In this document: piece by piece, positions 24,100 to 30,943 of the stretch
Layout of the letters: every line of letters starts with the position of its first letter
Numbering within the stretch: position 1 is the first letter of the stretch
Source: a virus
Virus record (IMG/VR): IMGVR_UViG_3300021579_000289
Coordinates: 1-45,946 of that record
Direction: 5' to 3' (one strand)
DNA: 45,946 nucleotides
Position numbers and translations under genes: made by a program
Notes under the pieces: model-generated
The model's input: only the letters and a program-made list of their open reading frames with translations
Told to the model about the DNA's origin: nothing
The model's database searches: none

Positions 24100-24474
24100 T
24101 CAGCGCGAGGTGAACAACTCGACTTCGATGGGTTGCCCTGCGGCGGTCGCTGCCGTCATTGCGCGTCCTGCCTTCGTGTTCGTTGTCGTCTGCGTGACCG
24201 CTCTGCCGGTTGCATCGGGCATCACGATTGCGTGGAGTGCGACAGCGGCGCCGGATTCGACGATTGCCTTTCCGCTGGATTGGTAGCTCTGGCTCTTTCC
24301 GAGCAAGATCGTCTCGGTCGTGACTCCAAGCACGTCGTCCGTGTTCGCGCTGGAGATCGCCACGCCGTCCTGCGCGGCGCCAGGCTTGATAAAACGCTTG
24401 GGGACGATGTCGGCACCTTCGGCGACACCGACGCGGAAGCAGGACGGCTGGTCGATTACTCGGGGAGTGGGCAT
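24100..24474 (-). CDS. head decoration protein (DUF2190-like)
   Basis: A 124-residue protein with the features of capsid-stabilising decoration proteins: CFRVGVAEGADIVPKRFIKP, TDDVLGVTTETILLGKS, ESGAAVALHAIVMPDATG and the Ala/Thr-rich strand before the end, GQPIEVELF. These proteins form trimers on the capsid surface. It lies between protease/scaffold and major capsid genes. The 33 bases to the capsid gene show no terminator. Confidence 0.75.
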   Translation of the reverse strand: MPTPRVIDQPSCFRVGVAEGADIVPKRFIKPGAAQDGVAISSANTDDVLGVTTETILLGKSQSYQSSGKAIVESGAAVALHAIVMPDATGRAVTQTTTNTKAGRAMTAATAAGQPIEVELFTSR

Positions 24475-24498
24475 TGATGTGTCCTCGTGTTGCTGCGA

Positions 24499-25212
24499 TC
24501 AGAGAGTCGGCGCGCCGCTGCGCAGGTATTGTCCGGCCTCGTGCACCTGGTCGTTGCGGCTGAGCACTTTGAACCCCGGGCGCTTGTCGCTGAGATAGGC
24601 CATAGCCTTCTCGATATCGTTGCGGCCCGGGTAAGCGTCAGCCGGGTGCGTAGAGGGGGAATGCGACGGAGCCATGAGCGGGGCCGTGGCGGAGAAATGC
24701 ACGGCTCCAGTCGCCGGGCTGCCGAGCTGCGTCCCGTTGTGCCCCGCGACGATCGGCGTGGTGAGCAGTCGCTGCGCCGCGTTCAGCACCGGGTACTGCG
24801 CGCGCCATGCCGCGAGCCTCACCGGGTCGCCGGCGATGCCGATTCGTTCGCTCAGCAGGAGCGGCTTCAGCCGCTGCGACTGCGCATCGTCGAGTCGAAG
24901 GCTCGCGGCCACTTGCTCGACCTCCGCCTCGGCGTCCTTCTTGTCGTACGCGCCCAGGCGCTCGTTCGCGGCATTCAGAGCACCGAGGTACTCCTCCGCC
25001 TTCTTCGCCTTCTCGACGAGCGTTGCCGCATCCGTCAGGAGCGACTGGGTATCGCTCGAGCCGAAGAGCGCGAGCAGCTTGTCGAGTGCGTCTCCCTGCG
25101 CCGCGGACGCTTCCGCGCTCGCGAGGATCTGCGCGTCCGTCGCCCCATCGCGGAGCTTGAGGATCTTGCAGAGGGCCGACATGAGGGTGGGGCTGATGTT
25201 CGCGACGGACAT
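24499..25212 (-). CDS. internal scaffold protein (Mu gpZ-like), nested in-frame start
   Basis: The ATG at 25212 (MSVANISPTLMSALCKILKL) lies in frame within the protease gene and is preceded by GGAGACCAAAAC, a good ribosome binding site. It yields 237 residues, helical and Ala/Glu/Lys-rich with coiled-coil character (AATLVEKAKKAEEYLGALNA), ending in a basic tail (AGQYLRSGAPTL). Nested protease/scaffold genes are known in Mu (gpI/gpZ) and lambda (C/Nu3). The scaffold would fill the prohead and then be cleaved. Confidence 0.65.
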   Translation of the reverse strand: MSVANISPTLMSALCKILKLRDGATDAQILASAEASAAQGDALDKLLALFGSSDTQSLLTDAATLVEKAKKAEEYLGALNAANERLGAYDKKDAEAEVEQVAASLRLDDAQSQRLKPLLLSERIGIAGDPVRLAAWRAQYPVLNAAQRLLTTPIVAGHNGTQLGSPATGAVHFSATAPLMAPSHSPSTHPADAYPGRNDIEKAMAYLSDKRPGFKVLSRNDQVHEAGQYLRSGAPTL

Positions 25213-26169
25213 GTTTTGGTCTCCGGTGGCCGGTTGGCCCTGCGGTTGAACGAGTGACAGCGCCGAAAGAATCTGACCCCCGGCGGCAATGATTTCGTCG
25301 AGCGTGGCGAGTGCGGGCACGCCGAGCAGATCGCGCAGGCAGCTCGCGATGCACTCGGCGCGGTCGTAGAGTTCGTCCTCTTCGCCTGCGGGCTGCGCGG
25401 AGAGGATCGTGCGGAGCCGCTCGAACTGCGACGCGATCTCGGACACGGACGCTTCCGGCTTCAGGCCGAAGATCTGCCGCATTCCGACGATCGCCTCTTC
25501 GGGGCTCGCCGCGGTTCCGTACACCGAGACGGAGGCGTTGACCTGCCGCGCGCGCGCTGCGATGGCCATCGGCTCCATCCCCTTGATGAACGGGTGGTTG
25601 GTGAATGCGATGCTGGTGAGCAACGCGCCGATCGGCTTGGCCGTCGTCGAGTCCTGCGCGCGGGGCCAGATCGAAACGCTGGTCCACAGGTACTCGCGTT
25701 CTTTCACCTGTTGGCGCGCTCGGTTGCCCATGGTGGTGAGCGCCCAAAGCTCTTCCGTGCCCCCGTCGGAGGCCCGGAGGTCGAGGTCAAGCGCCCACGC
25801 CGGCGCCGGAGCGCCCTCCTGCGGGATCGTCCCGCTGGTGGGGTCCATCTCGCTCGCGTGCTCGTAGTCGTAGGGGATGACCGGCTTGCACCCCCAGCCG
25901 TCCGCGCCCTGCAAATACGAGGGGTTCGCGCGGAAGTTTGCGACGACCTGCTCGAACGTGGAGCGGGTGAACTCGACGCCATCCGGATGGTCGGGGTGTC
26001 CCATCCACTTTCCAGCGCGGGCGATCTGCACCCACACCGGCTTGGGCTCGGCATCCGGCTGGACGTCGGAAAGCTTCAGCTCGCCTCGCAGGTTCGCGCT
26101 CCCGAAGAGCGGAGCCCCGAGGAGCAGTGCCCCGAACCGAATCAGCGTCCGACTTACGAGCTTCGCCAC
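24499..26169 (-). CDS. head maturation protease with C-terminal scaffold (Mu gpI-like)
   Basis: A 556-residue protein. Residues 35-215 match Mu-like prohead proteases: PVWVQIARAGKWMGHPDHPD, PYDYEHASEMDP with the conserved His, WALTTMGNRARQQVKEREYL, TSVSIWP (probable catalytic Ser region) and LTSIAFTNHPFIKGME. The remainder is helical scaffold. An internal ATG at 25212 with its own GGAGA ribosome site probably gives a separate scaffold. The predicted GTG start lies 3 bases after an 8-bp hairpin with no clear ribosome site, inside a 128-bp duplication, so the first 30 residues are doubtful. Confidence 0.85.
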   Translation of the reverse strand: MAKLVSRTLIRFGALLLGAPLFGSANLRGELKLSDVQPDAEPKPVWVQIARAGKWMGHPDHPDGVEFTRSTFEQVVANFRANPSYLQGADGWGCKPVIPYDYEHASEMDPTSGTIPQEGAPAPAWALDLDLRASDGGTEELWALTTMGNRARQQVKEREYLWTSVSIWPRAQDSTTAKPIGALLTSIAFTNHPFIKGMEPMAIAARARQVNASVSVYGTAASPEEAIVGMRQIFGLKPEASVSEIASQFERLRTILSAQPAGEEDELYDRAECIASCLRDLLGVPALATLDEIIAAGGQILSALSLVQPQGQPATGDQNMSVANISPTLMSALCKILKLRDGATDAQILASAEASAAQGDALDKLLALFGSSDTQSLLTDAATLVEKAKKAEEYLGALNAANERLGAYDKKDAEAEVEQVAASLRLDDAQSQRLKPLLLSERIGIAGDPVRLAAWRAQYPVLNAAQRLLTTPIVAGHNGTQLGSPATGAVHFSATAPLMAPSHSPSTHPADAYPGRNDIEKAMAYLSDKRPGFKVLSRNDQVHEAGQYLRSGAPTL

Positions 26170-26373
26170 GCGGCCCAGCTTGCGGAGCTGGGCTTGCGCT
26201 GACCCGGTGCTACGGTCGCCGCATGTGGCTGTTCACCGCGTTCGGGGTTCGCGCTCCCGAAGAGCGGAGCCCCGAGGAGCGGTGCCCCGAACCGAATCAG
26301 CGTCCGACTTACGAGCTTCGCCACGCGGCCCAGCTTGCGGAGCTGGGCTTGCGCTGACCCGGTGCTACGGTCG
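26091..26373. repeat. 128-bp direct duplication at protease gene start
   Basis: Bases 26091-26218 are repeated at 26246-26373 with a single mismatch (CAG versus CGG at 26126/26281), period 155 bp. Each copy contains an 8-bp stem-loop, GCCCAGCT-TGCGG-AGCTGGGC (26173-26193 and 26328-26348), and ends in GGTGCTACGGTCG. The copy nearest the protease supplies its start. The other copy lies between the gpF stop and the protease. One mismatch in 128 indicates a recent event. Confidence 0.9.
26223..26357 (+). CDS. possible 44-aa antisense ORF across the duplication
   Basis: On the strand opposite to all neighbouring genes, ATG 26223 opens 44 codons: MWLFTAFGVRAPEERSPEER, ending PTYELRHAAQLAELGLR. The sequence TGCTACGGT lies 6 bases upstream, an extended -10-like element that would give a leaderless transcript. 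The protein is helical and charged and looks coding. Its body is copy 2 of the 128-bp repeat; copy 1 encodes the same C-terminus without a start. It may be a real moron gene, a host gene fragment, or chance. Confidence 0.3.
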   Translation: MWLFTAFGVRAPEERSPEERCPEPNQRPTYELRHAAQLAELGLR

Positions 26374-28302
26374 GGGCGGCCAGGCGGCGGGCTTCGTGAT
26401 CTCCGTCAGCTTGCCCTCAAGGAAGCTCGTCCGCGCTTCGAGCATGCCGATCATGCGCTCGCGGTCGAACGCCGTGAGGAACTTCCCCTCTGCCTCGACG
26501 AACTTGCGCCACCCACCGACGTCCCTCCGGAGTTCGATGATGCGCTTGATGCCACGGATCGCAGCGTCGCCCAGCTCTTCGGCGGATGTGACGCTGGCGG
26601 CCTCAGCGAGGCGCGCGTACCCGGGGTTGACGCTCGGGTCGAAGAAGGACTCCCACTCGGTGACGTTGCCGAGTGCCTCGACCGGTTTGCGCCCCGCGTT
26701 CGCGCGCGAGAGGAGCGCTCCGCCGTTGTCGATGCGGAAGAGCTTGCCGCGAGCGTCGACGACGATGTTTTCCAGCCCGAGGCCGGCCGCGTCCCAGTTG
26801 GCGGTGAGCACGTCCGCTGCGAATCCCTCGAGCGCCTTCTTCGCGAGTCCTCGAGTGAGTCCCTTGTCGGCGAGCGTCTTCGCTTTCGGAATGAGCTCAC
26901 TCGCGTAGGCGAGCTTCCCGTCGCGCACGAAGGTGACGCTCTTCACAGTGCCGAGACCGAGCTTCGCGTAGATCTTGTTGGCGATGTGCTCGCCGGCCGC
27001 CTGCGCAGGGTCGTCGTAGAACTTGACGTAGCGCTTCTTGCCGTCCAGTCCTTCATACACCCCGCCCGGGTTGCTGCCGGTTGCATCGGAGATCTTCTTC
27101 GCGAGAACGTTCTCCGCGCTCGCGACCGCTGGCTTGGGCGTCGGTGGAGGGGGAGGCAACACCGCGGGCGGCGGTGGAGGGGGAGGCTTCGGCCCCTCGA
27201 AGGGTATCGACACGGGCAGAGCACCAGGGCCCACCTGCGGGGCGGCCGGCGGGGGCGGAGCGGGCGGCGCCTGTTGCGCGCTGTCGTTCGCAGGCTTCGC
27301 CGGCGGCGTCTGCAGCGACGGCGGTACCGTCGGCAGCACCCGCGTGCCCGAGTCGAAGTCCGGATCCGGGAGCCCCTGCGGCTCGGGACCGATCGGCGCC
27401 TTGTGCTGGTCGATCCAGCGCTGCGAGCGCGCGACGACGCGGCACCGGCAGTTGTACCCGAACGGCGGATAGGCGCGCTTCCAGAACGGGTGATTCGCCG
27501 GGAGGATCACACCGTGCGCTCGCTTGTGCGCGGGGCGAGCTCTCGAGTCGTCGACGCCACGGATCTGCCAGTACGGCATGAGCGCGACGACGGCCGGCGA
27601 CGTCATCTGCGCGTGCCGGCCCGTGGCATACGCGCTCGCGACGTTCGTTCTGTAGATCGTCTCGACGTGGCTCGGATTCGACGGCGTCCAGCCCGCGGAC
27701 TCGAGGCGCTCCCGGACGAACTTCTCGAACTCGCGCAGGTTCGGGCCCTCGTAGACCCACCCCGTCTCGGGATCCTTCTGCGTCCGCCCCTGGCTGCCCT
27801 GCAGCTGACGAATGAGCTCGGCGTGTGCCGTGTCGAGTAGTTCCTGCTTTGCGAGCCCGGCGACCGTGAAGGCCTTCCGTTTCGCCTCGCGCTCGAGCAG
27901 GTCGAAGGCCGCCCGGGGCATCACCTCGCGCTTGCGGAACTCCGCAATCGCTTCGGCGAAGGGGAGGTGACCGAACGCTCCAGCCGTGTCCGTTCCGGTC
28001 GCCGCGAACTTCGCGATCTCGACCTCGTCCTCGTGCTGGACCTCCCAATCCACGTCCAGGATGCCGAGCATCAGGCTGCGTAGGATCTGCTCCTCGACGA
28101 CCTTCGCGAAGGCGTGCGTGTCGAAGCGCTCACCCGCCGCAGCGATGGCCCCGCGGATCCCGGCCTCCGTGTCGCGGCCCGAGCATGCGTCCGCAATCTG
28201 CTGCGCCCACCGCTTGGTAATCTCGGCGCCGCTCGCGACGCCAGCGTCGACCAGGTGCTCGGGGGAGCCGTTCACCGTCGCGGGCTGTGCCGCGCAACAC
28301 AC
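26365..28302 (-). CDS. gpF minor head protein fused to HipA/PI-kinase-like domain
   Basis: A 645-residue protein. Residues about 70-300 are the Mu F/SPP1 gp7 head morphogenesis domain (HVETIYRTNVASAYATGRHA; PFWKRAYPPFGYNCRCRV). Residues 324-392 are a polyproline linker with runs of seven and five Pro. Residues 397-560 resemble a small HipA/phosphatidylinositol-kinase-like fold: GSNPGGVYEGLDGKKRYVKF with Lys427, Glu438 in EHIANKIYAK, a catalytic-loop-like NWDAAGLGLENIVV (Asp504, Asn512) and a metal-binding-like RIDNGG (Asp525). gpF proteins are packaged in few copies, so the kinase could be delivered with DNA. GTG 28302 has no ribosome site, and the frame is open upstream into the portal gene. 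Confidence 0.8.
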   Translation of the reverse strand: MCCAAQPATVNGSPEHLVDAGVASGAEITKRWAQQIADACSGRDTEAGIRGAIAAAGERFDTHAFAKVVEEQILRSLMLGILDVDWEVQHEDEVEIAKFAATGTDTAGAFGHLPFAEAIAEFRKREVMPRAAFDLLEREAKRKAFTVAGLAKQELLDTAHAELIRQLQGSQGRTQKDPETGWVYEGPNLREFEKFVRERLESAGWTPSNPSHVETIYRTNVASAYATGRHAQMTSPAVVALMPYWQIRGVDDSRARPAHKRAHGVILPANHPFWKRAYPPFGYNCRCRVVARSQRWIDQHKAPIGPEPQGLPDPDFDSGTRVLPTVPPSLQTPPAKPANDSAQQAPPAPPPPAAPQVGPGALPVSIPFEGPKPPPPPPPAVLPPPPPTPKPAVASAENVLAKKISDATGSNPGGVYEGLDGKKRYVKFYDDPAQAAGEHIANKIYAKLGLGTVKSVTFVRDGKLAYASELIPKAKTLADKGLTRGLAKKALEGFAADVLTANWDAAGLGLENIVVDARGKLFRIDNGGALLSRANAGRKPVEALGNVTEWESFFDPSVNPGYARLAEAASVTSAEELGDAAIRGIKRIIELRRDVGGWRKFVEAEGKFLTAFDRERMIGMLEARTSFLEGKLTEITKPAAWPPRP

Positions 28303-28337
28303 GTGGTCGCCGTACGTCTCGCGGGCGGCGAGGCAGA

Positions 28338-29909
28338 CTAGGAACTGCCCGAACTCCTCGAGAGCAAGTCGAGCAGTCTTGCGGCCCTCGCCAAGACTAA
28401 AGGGTCGTGGGCGCCACCACGGAGCGTCGACGGATCGCCGGTGGCCTGGCCGCCCTGGCCCAGCGGAGAGCCGCCCCCACCGCCGCTTGAGTTATCACTG
28501 GGTGAGGGACTTCCCGGATCTTGCGCATTGGGTGAGGGACTTCCGGGGAGCTCTGGGGCCGCCTGCGGCGGCTGCTTGATGACGCGATCGGTAGGCCCCG
28601 GCTTCGTCCACCCGGTGCGCTCGTATACCTCGTCCTCGACGAGCGGGAGGCCGAGCGCGAGCGTCTTCGTTGCGACGTCGGCCTCCACGCCGCGGTTGCG
28701 CGGGAGCTCGTAGCGGATCTCGATGCGCGGGCAGTGGTCTAGGTACTCCGGGCCCTCGTTCAGTACGATGATGTCTGCGGCGAGTTGCTCGGTGAGCAGG
28801 TCGGAGAGGTTCCAGCCGTCGGCCTCGACGACGCTGCCCTGTTCCTCCTGCCCCACCTCGTCGCCGGTGGAACCGAGCGCGCCCGGCTTCGCGTCGGTGG
28901 TTCGCGTGGTGCCGAGTACCAGCTTCGAGATCTGATCATCCGCGTCCATCCCTGCGTCGCGGTGGTTCTGCCCGCTGCGGTCACCGGGAACGCTCGTCTC
29001 GACTTTCACGCCGGGGGGCATGACAGCGGTGGAGCTCCCGCCCATGCCGTCGATGACCTCGCCGGCCCTGTCGAGAGCGTCGGGCTGCACCGCCGGGTTG
29101 TCCGTGTAGGCGATGCGCCACGGCTTCCCGAACACCTCGAGCAGCACCATGCGCTCACGCCAGCTGAAGCGCTTGTGAAAGCTCCAGTACAGGCAGCGCG
29201 GCCCGAAGCCCTCGCGCTCCGGCGTCTCGTTGAACAACTGCGGAGTGAAGCAGATGAACTTCAGCGGCACTTCGGCGAGGTCCAGGCCAACCGGGGAGAA
29301 CCCCGTGCCGTCGAAGACCCCGTCTCTGACCCGTAACTCACGTTGCGGACCGAAGGACAATCGCCGCGGCTGGATCCAGTTGAGTCTGTCGACGCGCCAG
29401 CGGACGTTACCCGCGGGGTTCTCCCGCCATACCTTCTCGAGCGCTGCTCGGCCGTGGAGATGGCCCCAGTTCAGCCGGAGAATCGACTGTTTCAGGTTCG
29501 GGATCCACGCGAGCTGCTGACGTACCATGTCCGCGTAGCGAGTCGCGCGGGGCTCGTCGATCCCGTCGCCCTTCGCGGGCACCACGGTGATCTTTGCGGA
29601 TGCGAGAGACCGGAACCGCTTGCCTGTCGCCCCAGCATAATGCGTGTCGATGAACAGCGTCTCATTGCTGAGGTCTGTCAGGTCCCGCATGAACCCGAGA
29701 TTTGCGGATACGAGTACCTGCTCGATTGTTGCCGGTGTGAGCGCGCGACCGAAGTACCGGCGGTACTGCTCCATCTCCGGCACGCCATTGAGCATCGTGG
29801 CCTGAAGATCGTCACGGAACTCTGAGGATCTGAACCACCAGCGGCCGTCGCCCGTTCGATAGCCCTGGACTCTGCGCGACGACATCAGCGCTGCTTCTGC
29901 CACGGCCAC
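28338..29909 (-). CDS. portal protein, Mu gp29-like (DUF935)
   Basis: This 523-residue portal forms the DNA gateway of the capsid. Recognised segments are SSEFRDDLQATMLNGVPEME, LSNETLFIDTHYAGATGKRF, LRLNWGHLHGRAALEKVW, YWSFHKRFSWRERMVLLEVF with FGKPWRIAYTDN, and SKLVLGTTRTTDAKPGALGS. These match the DUF935 family. The C-terminal 80 residues are Pro/Ser/Gly-rich (SPSDNSSGGGGGSPLG). The start overlaps the upstream gene by 25 bases. It is followed by gpF as in Mu. Confidence 0.88.
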   Translation of the reverse strand: MAVAEAALMSSRRVQGYRTGDGRWWFRSSEFRDDLQATMLNGVPEMEQYRRYFGRALTPATIEQVLVSANLGFMRDLTDLSNETLFIDTHYAGATGKRFRSLASAKITVVPAKGDGIDEPRATRYADMVRQQLAWIPNLKQSILRLNWGHLHGRAALEKVWRENPAGNVRWRVDRLNWIQPRRLSFGPQRELRVRDGVFDGTGFSPVGLDLAEVPLKFICFTPQLFNETPEREGFGPRCLYWSFHKRFSWRERMVLLEVFGKPWRIAYTDNPAVQPDALDRAGEVIDGMGGSSTAVMPPGVKVETSVPGDRSGQNHRDAGMDADDQISKLVLGTTRTTDAKPGALGSTGDEVGQEEQGSVVEADGWNLSDLLTEQLAADIIVLNEGPEYLDHCPRIEIRYELPRNRGVEADVATKTLALGLPLVEDEVYERTGWTKPGPTDRVIKQPPQAAPELPGSPSPNAQDPGSPSPSDNSSGGGGGSPLGQGGQATGDPSTLRGGAHDPLVLARAARLLDLLSRSSGSS

Positions 29910-30208
29910 CGCAACCCTGACCGGACGCGCGGGGGCTCAGGGGGCACCAGGGTGGCCTGCCTCTCGAGCTCCGCCGCTTGCCGATCGAGATCTGACGCAA
30001 GCGCCTCAACCTGTGTGCACCAGGTCTCCGTCACGGACTCTACGAGAGCGGCCCTAAGGCGTGCCCGGAATCCCGCCGGTTGCGCTCTCGCAGTAGCCGC
30101 GACGCCGCGCAGATGCGCGGCCAGAGCGCGTGCGGCATGGACCTGCCCAGCGATCCAGCCGGCGCGGTAGTCAGGCGTTCGAGCTTCTTGCACGCCGCGA
30201 GCTTCCAC
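29885..30208 (-). CDS. hypothetical helical protein before portal
   Basis: A 107-residue, Arg/Ala-rich helical protein of unknown function (RAGWIAGQVHAARALAAHLR; QVEALASDLDRQAAELERQA), ending in an aromatic basic tail (GLRWPWQKQR). It overlaps the portal start by 25 bases. The GTG start is weak. The frame remains open for about 14 codons upstream (ending RIRWRVTRFGA) without another standard start, so the true N-terminus may be longer. A competing 69-codon frame from ATG 30249 looks less convincing. Confidence 0.5.
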   Translation of the reverse strand: MEARGVQEARTPDYRAGWIAGQVHAARALAAHLRGVAATARAQPAGFRARLRAALVESVTETWCTQVEALASDLDRQAAELERQATLVPPEPPRVRSGLRWPWQKQR

Positions 30209-30251
30209 TGCTCCGAACCGCGTGACCCGCCACCGGATACGCGCGTCATGT

Positions 30252-30265
30252 GTTCACGCGTGAAC
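30252..30265. promoter_or_regulatory. 14-bp palindrome GTTCACGCGTGAAC
   Basis: A perfect palindrome in the 117-base gap between the tailspike cassette and the portal-side genes, followed by GAACGACGCGT. It is the only sizeable intergenic space in the structural region, so an operator or a recombination scar is possible. No good promoter could be placed beside it. Confidence 0.35.
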
Positions 30266-30325
30266 GAACGACGCGTATTTCTAAGGCAGAACCGCGCACC
30301 AGTGCGGGCCGGGGCGCTCGCTGGA

Positions 30326-30943
30326 TTACGGGACGTTCGGCGAGCCGTCCTGTCGGTAGTCCTGTGGGTACTCCGCGGCGTCCTGTCGCCGCGCCCGCTC
30401 AAGCGCCTCCGCCGGGTCTTCGGAGCCAAACTCGGCACGCAGGATCCTGCGGAGGACAGCGTCGGGGTGAATCTCGTCGAGCGAGGCGATCGGCGGGAGC
30501 TTTCGGGCTTTCCTGCACTGATTGACGTGCTCGAGCGAGCCGACCGGAGCCGCGGCATCCGCGTCGAGCACCATCTCGTGCATATGCTCGATGCGGAACA
30601 CCAGGTCCCCGAACGGCACGAACTCGCGGTGCGTGATGTCCGGATTCTTCGTGTCGAACGGGTCCTCGTCGACCCGATCGCTGGTCATATCGATCGGCAC
30701 ATCGGCGGTCGGCAGTGAAGCCAAGATCGCTTGCGCCTGCACGAGCATCATCGGGTCGAAGGAGACCACGCGATATACGGCGCCCTTCGGCGCTCCGTCC
30801 TGCGCCCAGTGCAACCAGCATATCTGCCGAGCGTCCTCGAGCACATCGAATCCCGACTCGTCGTCGCTCGGCACGACAGCGACGAACCCGAGTGCCGACT
30901 TGACCTCTGCGATGAAGCGTCTCCGGACGTCCGGGTGTGCCAT
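30326..30943 (-). CDS. hypothetical protein paired with tailspike, 205 aa
   Basis: I do not recognise this protein. It starts MAHPDVRRRFIAEVKSALGF at an ATG that overlaps the tailspike stop as TGATG, so the two are translationally coupled. The middle region is mixed alpha/beta (QICWLHWAQDGAPKGAVYRV, EFVPFGDLVFRIEHMHEMVL), and the C-terminal 60 residues are charged and helical. Coupling to a tailspike suggests a tail-fibre chaperone or assembly factor, but no known chaperone motif is present. Longer readings in this frame up to 32551 are tailspike shadow. Confidence 0.65.
   Translation of the reverse strand: MAHPDVRRRFIAEVKSALGFVAVVPSDDESGFDVLEDARQICWLHWAQDGAPKGAVYRVVSFDPMMLVQAQAILASLPTADVPIDMTSDRVDEDPFDTKNPDITHREFVPFGDLVFRIEHMHEMVLDADAAAPVGSLEHVNQCRKARKLPPIASLDEIHPDAVLRRILRAEFGSEDPAEALERARRQDAAEYPQDYRQDGSPNVP

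Noticed and set aside
22420-29909. Transposable Mu-like prophage
   Set aside because: Only the virion genes are Mu-like. No transposase A, MuB, host-junction ends or 5-bp duplication could be seen, and the ends appear to join.
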